Notes under the pieces: model-generated
The model's input: the letters and a program-made list of their open reading frames with translations, nothing else
The model's database searches: none
Told to the model about the DNA's origin: nothing
In this document: positions 23,501 through 33,797 of the stretch, in pieces
Numbering within the stretch: position 1 is the stretch's first letter
How the letters are laid out: the number at the start of each line of letters is the position of its first letter
From: Adineta steineri
Lineage: Eukaryota > Rotifera > Eurotatoria > Adinetida > Adinetidae
Length of the DNA stretch: 64,000 nucleotides
Reading direction: 5' to 3'
Assembly: GCA_905250115.1 (NCBI GenBank)
Contig: CAJNOI010000010.1
Coordinates: 1,237,071-1,301,070 of the forward strand
Made by a program: the position numbers and the translations under genes

Positions 23501-26500
23501 ATTTCGGTATATGATGTATATATTTATAAACCATTTTGCCAATTTTTGGTGCACGAAGAAATTCACCTGAATAAAATTCAATATAAAAAAAAATGTTTAG
23601 CGAAAGTGGTAATATTATCCTTACCAATCTCATTTGCATCTAAATCAAAATATCTATCCCATGAAATATTTTTCTTTTCAATTTTCTGATTAATTAGTTG
23701 TGGAATTTTCTTAAATTGTCTTAATGGACACATACTTTGCCACCTAAAACAAAAAAATTAATCGAAAAATAAACAATAATCTTCACTTACATTCGTTTTT
23801 CAATCATTTTTGCTAAACATAATATTTTATCAACACTTCCTGCCCATTTTTTCTGTAAAACAATTTCAAATATAGCTCGAATTAATCTTCCAGCATTTTG
23901 TACTATATAAATCATATCTGCCATTAATGCTAAGCCATCAATTTTCAATTGCGATATATAAACTTGTAAAAGTACATTAATTTTTGCACTTGATTCACTT
24001 ATATCTTCTTTAATCGGTATTGGTACACGTTCAATTAATTTTTTTAATTCAAGTTTTTCTTCTTCACGTACAGTTATATGACGAAATTCTGATGATAAAG
24101 AAAATATGCGAAATAATTCAATTTCATTTAATGTTGGTTTAAGTAATTTATTATACATTGATATTGTTTCGTGAGTACAATAATAATAACTTGCAATACG
24201 ACCGTGTTCAGTCATTTGAAAATTGCCTGTTTTACGATCATAATGAATAAGATGATTTTTATCTAATTGTACTGCTGCAGAATGTATTAAATCTAGACGT
24301 CGTTGAAGAAGAGTATTATCAATCTGTAGTGATTCATTTGATATACCATATAATTGTGGTTGTTTTCTCATACGAATATATAAATAAGTATAACGAAGCC
24401 ATTCAGCAGCTTCATGAATATTTTGAATAGTTCCAAGAACAATTTCAGCATTGAGATTATCAATTAATTTTGATATCAATTGACTTTCAATTGCAAGCTA
24501 AAAATATATAAATTAATTTTTTTAGATATAAAATAGGATTATTTTACCTGTTGATTCATTAATGATAGATAATATTGTAATTCATTATGATTAGTTATTA
24601 AAATACCTTGACCAAGTTTATCATATTGAGGACGACCAGCTCGACCAAACATCTATAAATTAAAGATATACTCGTTTTATTTTTTTATTCTCTTTCTCGT
24701 AGAGCAGAGTCCAGTAAACATAAATTGTCTGTTTGTGTGTCCGCAGGGTCAAAAAAACATCGAAAACCAATTTTTCAAAAAAGATATTTCTATGCGGGGA
24801 GTTCGAATCTGAGAACTATTGGGTGACCGTTTGAAGAGGGGTTAAAGGTCAAAAAAATATCAAAAGTCAATTTTTCACGGTTTTCATTTGTTTTTTCAAT
24901 AAACATGAAGAAAATGCATTTCTACGAGAAAGAGCGTTACTTATATCAAAATAACTTACTTGCATAATATCAAGTGCACTTAATTCTGTCCATCGACCTT
25001 TTTCAGGATTATAAACTTGTGTACCTTTGATAATAACTGTACGTGCTGGTAAATTAACACCCCAAGCAAGTGTAGCTGTTGATACAAGTACTTGTATATG
25101 TCGATCACGAAAAAGTTCTTCAACTAATATTCGATCAACACGGCTCATACCAGCATGATGAATAGCAAATGAATATGGCAGAAGATCTTTTAATTCTAAA
25201 TTCTAAAATTAAAAAAAACACAAGTTATTCAAATGAAATTATTTCATAGAAAACCCTAGTGACAGTTCTATTAGAATGTATAATGAACGTTCGATAGAAT
25301 CCTACTAATATAATAAGTGTCATAGCCTAGTTTGTTCTTCTTTCTCTTCTAAATCCAATAATTTCCTTTTGTGTCTTAATCAATAGTAAAGAAATGTAAA
25401 ATAGTAATTACCCTTTTCAAATGTTTTATGAGAGTGAAAATGATTGTCCTAGAAATATTTTCTATCGAAATAAAAAAAAATTATCAGTATTAGCAATAAA
25501 ATCATTTATACTAACCTTTGTTACTTCTGATTCAGCACGAAGTAATCCATCTGAACTTGAATCTTTTTGAAGAAAACATCCAATAGTACCTTTTTCAATA
25601 CATTCATCACGAATAGCTCTTGCTGTTCTTACTGTATCTTTTCTTGAATGTACAAAAATAAGTACCTTAAAAGAAGAAAATGAATATATTTTCAGAACAA
25701 AAAAACGAAAATTCTTACTTGATGTTTTCCAGCCCGTTCAATAACTTTTTCATAAAGAAGATTATTCATAATTTTCAAACGTTTGATTAATTTCTTTTCT
25801 GTTATACCAATATATTCTTGTTCAAGGGGTACAGATCGATAGCTATTATCAAAATAAAACAATCCATTAGATCTAACGTTTAAAAATTCAGCTATATCCT
25901 CATAATTAGGTAAGGTCGCACTCAATGCAACTAAACGTACATTATCTCGTGTTATTTCAATCCAACGTTTTGTTCGAGCAACAATTGCTTCAAGTACAGG
26001 ACCACGATCATCATGTAATAAATGTATTTCATCAATAATTATTAAACGTACTAATTTTATATATGTACGTTCATCACCTTTACGTGTAATAATATCCCAT
26101 TTTTCCGGTGTACAAACTATAATTTGCGTTTGATTGATTTGTTCGCTTGTTAATTGATGATCACCAGTTAATTCTGATACTTTAATTCCATAAGGATTTA
26201 AACACTAAAAAAACAAACAAAAGATAAATTTTAATTATTCATATTTATTTGTTAATTACTTTGGTGAAAGTTTGAACAATTTCTTGAACAAGTGATTTCA
26301 TTGGTGCAATATAAACTATCTTAAATTCATTCGTATTAATCGAACTATCAGGTAAAATATGTTTTCCTATTTCATGTAAAATACAAAGTAATGCAACTTT
26401 AGTTTTACCAGAACCCTAAATAAACAAAAAACAAAGGATATTTCATATTTAAATCATTTTACTTACAGTCGGTGCGCATAATAGAATGTTTTCATCAGTT

Positions 26501-28195
26501 TCGAGTGTAATTTGAACCATTTGTGATTGAATACGATTCAATTGATGACAATCATCAAATGCTGGTTGAACATATTTAGGTAAATTCGATATTTGATAAA
26601 GAGTCTAGAAATGATTTAAAGATTATTTTGAATAAGAAATTTTTTTTTTTATAACTTACGTGTTGTGAATTAGTTTCGGAAGGTTTAATTGTAGGAATAT
26701 GTATTTCTTCATAGCCATTTTTTTGTACACGAAATGAACCATTTGGTAATTCACAAGTTCTATTTGACATAAAATGACCTCCTTGTTCAAATGTTAGATC
26801 TTCTAAATCAACAATTTGATGTTTATTCAAACTCATTTCATTTTTATCTATTTCCATGATTTCTTCATCATCATTTACATCTATTCTTGATAAATCTTCT
26901 AAAATCCAAACTAATTCACTATTATTTCGCATTTTTTCTTCAATTTTCGCTCTTTCCATTTCATTTTGTGCTGATGCAAGTACAGTACAATAAAGAACTA
27001 TAAAATATAAAACATATTAATGATGATTATAAAAATCTGTCTATTATCTTACTCATTTGTCGATGTGTTCGTAGAAGTTTAATAAATTGAACTTGTTCAC
27101 AACCAAATAAAAGAATAAGTTTATTTTCTAATTCATGATTATTCGATGCTTCATCGAGAATGGTAAGAACTTGTTGAGCTTTAATATTCGGATTGATATT
27201 ATTTAAATTTCTCTGTAACCATAATGCATCAATTGTACGTGGTTGTAAAGTTTGATTTCGTTGAATTGAATCGTTAGTTTTATTGACACGTATTTCTTGA
27301 ATTGTATCATCTATTATAGCTTCTTCACCATCAGATACATCGAAATCATCAAAATTGTTCTCCTCATCACTTGAACCTTCAAATTGTACATTGACATTCT
27401 CTGTATGATCGATTGGAATAACTAAAATAAAAAGAAAGATGGATTCTTAATTATTGATTATTTTTATTTATTTACTTTCGTCATTTGATGACCAATCATT
27501 AATTTGTTTGCCAAGATTAATAAGAAATGCAAAGCGTTCAGGTGATAATTTAGTATTTAACAAAGCTTCAATTTCATTTTGACGTTCTTTGTCGCGTAAT
27601 CGATCATTTTTAAGTATACATAAGATTTCATAAGCTGCATCTGATAAAATATTTGGTACCTAGTAGATAAAGTAAAATTTATAAAAATGAAATTTTATTA
27701 AATAGAAAACTAACTTGATCACCAATTGTTTCTTGAATAAAATTAAGTAAAATTTTATATATTTGTTTTGTTTCTTCAGTTTTTGGTTCATATGAAACAT
27801 TTGATGTATCATTAAATAATGACAGATTTTTGAAACGAGTTGTATCGTATCCTAATGAATTATTATCATTTATTTTTTGTTTTCTAAATAAATAGAATAA
27901 GACAGTAAATAATAAAAAAAGAGAAATAGTCATAAAATACAAACTTGTTAATAGATTGAGGTCTTGTATGTTGTACTCGATCACCCATTCGAACATCTTT
28001 TAAATGTTCCAATAGAGACGATACTTCACAAGAAGGTTCCTTACGTATACGTTGATCATGCATTGATGTATTTGTTGGTAAAACAAGATTAGCATTCTAT
28101 TAATAATAGAAAGATATTATTTGAAATAAAATTAAAAATTCTGTACTTACAGTTGAATAGTCATGTTGAGAATCGCGAGCAAATTTTTCAGCCAT
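20526..28195 (-). CDS. SNRNP200: Brr2/SNRNP200 spliceosomal Ski2-like helicase, 3' end missing
   Basis: Starts at ATG 28193-28195 ([15 protein letters not shown]) and runs through roughly 20 exons to the gap. The N-terminal region carries the Brr2-specific block [17 protein letters not shown] and [13 protein letters not shown]. Cassette 1 is complete: CAPTGSGKT (split by an intron), [75 protein letters not shown], then winged helix and Sec63 unit ([19 protein letters not shown]). Cassette 2 follows with degenerate motifs ([22 protein letters not shown]). Brr2 unwinds U4/U6 during spliceosome activation. The protein stops after EQSK at a splice donor, so the second Sec63 unit, over 400 residues in relatives, is not in the window. 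Several introns are enlarged: about 22637-23271 (634 nt), 24655-24957 and 25202-25515. Confidence 0.93.
22848..22903. repeat. TCCGGAAAA short tandem repeat in Brr2 intron
   Basis: Four imperfect copies of a 15-16 bp unit of form AATCCGGAAAARRAA lie in tandem. A related reverse-complement stretch (TCTTTTCCGGACTTTTC) occurs near 23164-23180, so the pair could frame an inserted segment of about 330 bp. This lies in the unusually long Brr2 intron (about 22637-23271). No coding content. Confidence 0.7.
23049..23139. repeat. Dispersed TGTGGG/CCCACA hairpin element (Brr2 intron copy)
   Basis: The left arm (23049-23080) is G-rich with TGTGGATGGGTGATGGTGAATGC. The right arm (23108-23139) is C-rich and reads GCATCCTCACCCACACACG, approximately the reverse complement. 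The two could form a stem of about 25-30 bp with mismatches. It is the best-paired member of a motif family seen around ten times in this window. Confidence 0.6.
24747..24877. repeat. Pair of 31-bp direct repeats in Brr2 intron
   Basis: GGTCAAAAAAACATCGAAAA... at 24747-24777 recurs with four or five changes at 24847-24877, exactly 100 bp later. They sit in an enlarged Brr2 intron (about 24655-24957), which suggests a local duplication or a decayed insertion. Confidence 0.6.
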
Positions 28196-29478
28196 TGTTG
28201 AAAATAATTCCGATATGACAGTGGAAATAATTGTAATATAATTTTAGACTAAAAATTTCAAAAGATATTATGAAAGAATAAAAGTAAATGAGGCAAGTAA
28301 GATATTGCAAAATAACCATCTAGTCATGAGTAAATGAAACTACATTGGAGAAAAGACGATCAATTTATAAATAAGCAGCTGATTTCAAGTCATATAACAG
28401 TGACATCTGTGAATAGGACTCTTTTCGATTTATTTCTCTTATACTACTTGTTACTTGTTGAATTGAATATCGATTATGTTATATATTCTTATAAAACATT
28501 TATTAATCTAAACTGATGGATTCAATATTGTGAATAGTAATACATGATGCATTTGAAAAACTTCTATGTTTATTATTCATTAAACTGATTTTTAGGTCAG
28601 TATATGTAATCAATATTGTTGACAAAACAATGTCATACTACATCTAATTTTTAATATATATTTTTAAAAACGAACATTTAATATTCATCGTATTTTAATG
28701 AAAGACACGCATGGAAGCACACAGATGTATGACAAACATATATTTTCATATTAAATATCGATGAATCTGATTATTATGTCTTTACATTGTAAACAGGTAA
28801 ATGACGTGATCATACTAATACATTAGTATAAAAAGAAAGCAATGAAAACGAACATTAGAAATAGAAAAAAAACCTTAAGTAGACTGTACAAGAAAAGTAT
28901 TTATAATAAAAACAACATCAAACTTTGAGTATTATATTTGTTTTACATATGTTTGTTTCCGCTAATTAAAATCAGTGAATTATTCATTTTTTCTGTTGTC
29001 AATTATCGTTCGTAACAAGTATAATAAAATAAATGATTAGTAATCGATCATCTAGTCTTGAATCTAGGGCATGTTTACACCAAGAAAAAGAATGTATGTG
29101 CAAGACTGATTTTATCTTCACTGTGAATAAATCAAAAAAAAGAAGGGAATACGAGCACGATATATTAATCTATGAATGATGCCAATATTTTTCTTTATTG
29201 TTATAGTTTTTATCGATCACAATTATAAATAATAATAGCTTTGTTGGAAAAAAAACAAATATCTTTTTGTTTTTTTTTCTTATTTTTATCTAAAAATTAA
29301 TGTAAAAGTAAACGCATGTGGTAAACCTACAAAACATTTTCAATAGAGTAGGTGGATTCGCATTTTAAACATCGCCACCATACTATAAATACAATAAAAT
29401 CAGAGTGTAAATTATCAGTAAACATCAAAATATTTATTGAAGCGATTCATTCATTCTAACCTAAAATAAATAATATTT
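28196..29478. other. Intergenic region; Brr2 5' flank and peptide promoter
   Basis: About 1.3 kb of AT-rich sequence with no supportable exon. Its left end must hold the Brr2 promoter (that gene runs leftward). Its right end holds a TATA-like box for the small peptide gene. The open frame at 28334-28516 has no supporting features. Confidence 0.5.
29384..29390 (+). promoter_or_regulatory. TATA-like box for the small secreted peptide
   Basis: TATAAAT sits 88 bp before the peptide ATG at 29479. The intervening bases are a plausible short leader (initiation near AATTATCAGT). TATA boxes are expected on tissue-specific, highly expressed genes; the assignment is by position only. Confidence 0.45.
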
Positions 29479-29709
29479 ATGATGGCTGGTAACAACGTTA
29501 TGCGATACTGGATGATGATTTTGATCTTGGGTGTCATTATTAGTATGGCAATAGCTGGCAGAATATACAACGATGAGTTAGATGATAGTGAAGAACGTGA
29601 AAATCTTAAACGAGAAGTATTCAAAGCTCTTCAGCAAGCAAAACGCGACGGAGATATCGACGACTTCTTTAAAAAAGTTAAAGATTGGTTCAAAAGTATA
29701 ACTGACTAA
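29479..29709 (+). CDS. Small secreted peptide, charged amphipathic helix
   Basis: A 76-codon single-exon gene. After the start, RYWMMILILGVIISMAIAG is a clear signal peptide with cleavage likely after AIA-G. The mature part of about 49 residues has no cysteine and is highly charged: an acidic start (NDELDDSEERE), then alternating Lys/Asp/Phe helices (KREVFKALQQAKRDG; DFFKKVKDWFKSITD). The spacing of Phe, Val, Trp and Ile suggests an amphipathic helix, as in linear antimicrobial or lipid-binding peptides, but no family is recognised. A second ATG two codons on could be used. A TATA-like box lies upstream. No dibasic site matches a classic neuropeptide precursor except possibly KR near the middle. 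Confidence 0.7.
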   Translation: MMAGNNVMRYWMMILILGVIISMAIAGRIYNDELDDSEERENLKREVFKALQQAKRDGDIDDFFKKVKDWFKSITD

Positions 29710-30930
29710 TCAAGTATATCTTTTTAATACGATTCTTTTTAAAATTTAACTGTTGTTTTATTTATAGATAAGTGAAGACAAATCATTCACTAGTAGATGC
29801 TCAAGCAAAACTGAACTTTTCAAAGAAACATTTTTTTGACTAACATAAATAAATATTTAACTGACAATTTTTTGAGTTCTTCTTATTAGTTTTTCTTCTT
29901 TTGGATTTTTCTAACATATAAATATTTGCACAAAATAATTTGTTTTTTTTCTGATGAACTTCAAAAGAAACATACCGAACTATGTGTTTATATGTTGAAA
30001 ATGGTTTACAATAAGCTGAACGAAAGAATCAGATGAAATTTAGATATAATACTATTCAAATTGGTTTTTATTTGACATTAAGATGACCTTTCTGAGTAAA
30101 TTTTAAATTTCTTATACAAAAATGTTGATTGATCATTGATATCACATTAATTAGTATTAATTATTAGTAATTTTTAATGGAATTGAAGAGTTAAAACATT
30201 AATTTAATATTCTCATCCTTTTCGAATGACAGGGGGTAAAGAATACATATCAATCTTTTTTTGAATAGTGAAATATATAATACATTAATGATCAAACAAA
30301 CTTACGTATACTTTTGAGTATAGTCTTTGTAATCATATACTTATAATGTGGTTTATTCAATTACATTACTTTTTTTTATGATTAATTTCTCCATGATGTT
30401 CATTTTTGTATACTCATATAAATTCGATCGAGCGAACAACAATCGATGTCAATATTTCGTCACTTTCTGGATTACAAATTCAATCTTTGGATGCGTGACT
30501 ATAGTCCTACTATTTTACAGTAGATCATCTAGCTAAGAGCAAAAGTAGTAACAACATACATCCCCATTATGTTTTCACTCATAAGTCATTTCGTAACTCG
30601 ATCATAAAAGCTAGTTTCTATAGTAATACTCATAAAAAATTGTTTTTATTCCAAAAATATCTTGTATTATAAAATAAATTATATCATTTGGTTCTTCGGA
30701 TTAAAATTCTCTTTGTTTTAATTTGATTAGAATCGAAATATGTAAAATGTAATGTAATATTAATAAAAAATAACTAGACGATTGTTAACAATTAAGATAC
30801 CAACAAAAAGAAGCATATCTTTCAAATGAATCACTATATAACGACGCATATTTATATTTATGTAAGAACAAGAATAAAACTTGATCAAATATACTCTTTT
30901 TTCTTCTTCATTTGTAAAATTGTATTCTTT
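29710..30930. other. Intergenic region before esterase pair
   Basis: About 1.2 kb without a supportable gene. The open frame at 30348-30536 is Phe/Ile/Ser-rich translation of AT-rich DNA. The last 100 bases belong to the repeated esterase promoter unit. Confidence 0.5.
30833..30861 (+). promoter_or_regulatory. TATA-like promoter unit, esterase copy 1
   Basis: CTATATAACGACGCATATTT lies about 95 bp before the ATG and is almost identical to the sequence upstream of copy 2 (31728-31757). Conservation of this block between the two copies is consistent with a shared promoter, or just recent duplication. Confidence 0.45.
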
Positions 30931-31569
30931 ATGACAAAAGAACAACAACAACGCCTGCCACTTTCTATACTAACTATTGGTGATTCGCTTACAGCTGGTT
31001 ACTACAATGGTGGTTGGGGTCATCACCCATATGCTATTCATCTGACAGATCTATTAGAATCTATTAATATTCCAGTGAATATCGATCAACGAGGTGTAAG
31101 TGGTGAGCTAGTTGTACCAACGATGGTTGATAGACTTCATAGTATTCTAGAAAAAGATACCTCATACGATTGGATCGTCATATTAGGCGGAACAAACGAT
31201 TTTGCTGATTCAACATCACCCGAAAATATCTTTGAGAATGGTTTGAAACCAATGTACGATATGTGTCTCAATCAACCGCAAACAAAAACGAAGTTAGCTG
31301 CTATGACTGTTATTGAAAACGCATATGATTCACCATCTCATGAAGATGATAAAGAAAGACAAGAACTAAATCAAATGATTCGGGATTATGTGGCCAATAC
31401 TGATAAACCAGATAGGGTTTGTTTAGTAGACCTCGATAAAAGTATACCATTTCATAGTATGAACAATGACGAACGGCTACAAATTTGGGATGATAATGAT
31501 CACTTAACACCTGCTGGGTATGATCGCATGGCTACATTAGTGTTTAATGTAATCAAAAATAAACTATAA
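30931..31569 (+). CDS. GDSL/SGNH-family esterase, tandem copy 1
   Basis: 212 codons with no intron. The frame is open upstream to 30826, but that extension is the duplicated promoter region, so the start MTKEQQ at 30931 is preferred. SGNH blocks are complete: block I ILTIGDSLTAG (nucleophile Ser), block II Gly in QRGVSGE, block III ILGGTND (Asn), block V DNDHLTPAGY with the catalytic Asp and His. There is no signal peptide from this start, suggesting a cytosolic esterase or acyl hydrolase. Substrate unknown. It is followed 258 bp later by a close paralogue; the whole unit including about 100 bp of upstream sequence is duplicated. Confidence 0.88.
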   Translation: MTKEQQQRLPLSILTIGDSLTAGYYNGGWGHHPYAIHLTDLLESINIPVNIDQRGVSGELVVPTMVDRLHSILEKDTSYDWIVILGGTNDFADSTSPENIFENGLKPMYDMCLNQPQTKTKLAAMTVIENAYDSPSHEDDKERQELNQMIRDYVANTDKPDRVCLVDLDKSIPFHSMNNDERLQIWDDNDHLTPAGYDRMATLVFNVIKNKL

Positions 31570-31727
31570 TGAAACTTTCTTTAATAAACAAAAATCTGTC
31601 ACGATATTGAATTTGATAAAATAATTTCGAAAATTACAAAAAGATTTATTATACACAATCTTGGATTATAAAACTGATTGAGGAATAACTTTTTTCTATG
31701 ATTATTGTCGAAAGATGCATTCTGTAT

Positions 31728-31757
31728 ATATATAACGACGCATATTTATATTTATAT
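31728..31757 (+). promoter_or_regulatory. TATA-like promoter unit, esterase copy 2
   Basis: TATATATAACGACGCATATT repeats the block upstream of copy 1 and again lies about 95 bp before the ATG. Confidence 0.45.
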
Positions 31758-31827
31758 AAGAACAAGAAGAACACGTGGTCAGATACACGTTTCTCTTTTC
31801 TTCTTCATTTATAAAATTTTATTCTTT

Positions 31828-32463
31828 ATGACAAAAGAACAACAACCACTGCCGCTTTCTATACTAGCTATTGGTGATTCACTTACAGCTGGTTACTACA
31901 ATGGTGGCTGGGGTCATCATCCGTATGCTATTCATCTGGCAGATTTATTGGAATCTGCTCATATTCCTGTGAAGATAGATCAACGAGGTGTCAGTGGTGA
32001 ACGAGTTGTACCAACGATGGTGAATAGACTTCATAGTTTCCTAGAAAAAGGTACCTCATACGACTGGATCATCATATTAGGTGGAACAAACGATTTAGCT
32101 GGTTCAGTATTAGCCGAAAATATCTTTACGAAAGGTTTAGAACCAATGTATGCAATGTGTCTTAATCAATCACAAACGAAAACGAAGTTAGCTGTTATGA
32201 CTGTTATTGAAAACGGATATGATTCACCATCTCATGAGGATGATAAAGAACGACAAATATTAAATGATATGATTCGAAACTATGTGACCAATACTGATAA
32301 ACCAGATAGGGTTTATTTAGTTGATCTCGATAAAGGTATACTATTTCATAGTATGAACAATGATGAACGGCTGCAAATTTGGGATGATTGTGTTCATTTA
32401 ACATCTTCTGGATATGATCGTATGGCTACATTAGTGTTTAATGTAATCAAAAATAAACTATAA
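31828..32463 (+). CDS. GDSL/SGNH-family esterase, tandem copy 2
   Basis: 211 codons with no intron, starting MTKEQQPLPLS. It is a close paralogue of the gene just upstream, sharing long identical stretches. The SGNH residues are retained: IGDSLTAG, RGVSGE, ILGGTND, and a block V of WDDCVHLTSSGY in which the Asp and His are kept but the flanking residues differ from copy 1 (DNDHLTPAGY). Also changed are several positions near the substrate side (e.g. SVLAENIFTKGLEP against STSPENIFENGLKP). Both copies look functional, so this is duplication with early divergence rather than decay. Confidence 0.88.
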   Translation: MTKEQQPLPLSILAIGDSLTAGYYNGGWGHHPYAIHLADLLESAHIPVKIDQRGVSGERVVPTMVNRLHSFLEKGTSYDWIIILGGTNDLAGSVLAENIFTKGLEPMYAMCLNQSQTKTKLAVMTVIENGYDSPSHEDDKERQILNDMIRNYVTNTDKPDRVYLVDLDKGILFHSMNNDERLQIWDDCVHLTSSGYDRMATLVFNVIKNKL

Positions 32464-33697
32464 TGAAACTATTTTTAATAAACAAAAACCTATAACTTTA
32501 TTGAATTTAATAAAGTAAACCCGAAAACGTCAGAAAAGTTTATTATATATAATATTGTGTTATAAAATTGTTTAAAAAATAATAAAAAAAAGAAATTGAT
32601 GAGTTTATAGGCAGACTGAAAAGGTGCAGTAAAATATTGATTGAATTTGGGCAGATCAATCGGAACGAGTATCGAGGGTGTGGGTGTGTATGTGTGCGTT
32701 CTGTCCATTCGACAATCACAATCTCACCCTTATTCACAACAATACCCTCAAGATGAGTTTTAAGTTTCAGGCACGTTTTGACGTATTTCTCTAAATTCAA
32801 AAGCGTTTACTTTTAAATAAACGAGACTAAAAAAGTTCTATTTAATGGCTGTTCTAGATCTTTTAAACTGGATTAGTTGACTTCTCTATATAAAACTCAA
32901 TATACTTGCAAGATTAAAAGTTTAGAAAGTAAATAAGTATAATTCAAGGTTGACCGAATAACGTTTGCATAAGTTATATACTAAAATTTATCCAAGATTC
33001 TCATATAAACTAACAGTAAATCATGAAAAGTGAGAAACTAATGAAACATTGCTCAATATAATTCTTACAAGATCATCCGCCAAAAATTATTTTTTGAGTT
33101 GAAGTTCTCCTCTTGTTCAGCATTATCGAAAACCTTTAAATTCATATTTTTAACGCATTTGAATAAACTGGTGAAAAGTTAGCTCAATTTGATTGTGGAG
33201 CATTCAGGAGGTTATTTGAAAAATATTGTCAAAAATCATCTCTATAAAGGCAGGTTTTGTAAGACAACAAAAAATGAATGAAATGTGTATTATAATATAC
33301 CAAAAGATAGAGCATTGAAAGCTGAAGAAAACGAACTATTTACTTATTAAATATTTTTCAGTATTTCAGCTGCCACTAAATCATAGTCAACAACATAAAG
33401 AGCATGCTTATATTTTAATTCACGTTAATATATGAGATCTTAACTCGCACTCACCAATGAATTACATTTTATTTTCACTTTATTCTATTCTATTATCGAT
33501 TACATAAGATTTTTCTCTGAAGTTCTATTATTAAATTAAAACAATAACTATCTGACATTGAGAATATAGATAAAAAAGAAACAAAGATCTAGCAGGTGCT
33601 TGTTAATCATAACATATAGATATTAATTGAATATTGTCGTTATATTAAATTCATTTTATTTTATTTTACAAAATCAAACAGAACACAAAAAAGAATT
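32464..33697. other. Intergenic region up to assembly gap
   Basis: About 1.2 kb with no recognised exon. It includes one TGTGGG-type hairpin element. The 5' exons of the polycystin-like gene may lie here or in the gap; the last 50 bases before the gap (ending CAAAATCAAACAG then AACACAAAAAAG) could be a splice acceptor and exon start, but this cannot be confirmed. Confidence 0.45.
32674..32752. repeat. Dispersed TGTGGG/CCCACA hairpin element
   Basis: The left arm GAGGGTGTGGGTGTGTATG and the right arm ending in CAATACCCTCAAG face each other over a spacer of about 25-30 bp. The GAGGGT/ACCCTC ends pair perfectly. Shares the CCTCAAG end and G-rich arm with the copies at 36758 and 41773. Confidence 0.55.
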
Positions 33698-33797
33698 NNN
33701 NNNNNNNNNNNNNNNNNNNNNNNNNNNNNNNNNNNNNNNNNNNNNNNNNNNNNNNNNNNNNNNNNNNNNNNNNNNNNNNNNNNNNNNNNNNNNNNNN
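33698..33797. other. Assembly gap (100 N) in the Ser/Thr tract
   Basis: Exactly 100 N immediately before an ACN/AGY repeat tract, where assembly commonly fails. True size unknown. Confidence 0.95.

Noticed and set aside
24801-24810. GTTCGAATCT, like a tRNA B box
   Set aside because: No A box or cloverleaf can be formed around it; it sits in a Brr2 intron.
24747-24877. Regularly spaced repeats as a possible CRISPR
   Set aside because: Only two diverged copies in a eukaryotic intron.
20526-28195. Assignment of the large helicase as ASCC3
   Set aside because: The N-terminal block [17 protein letters not shown] and the [10 protein letters not shown] start match Brr2/SNRNP200, not ASCC3.
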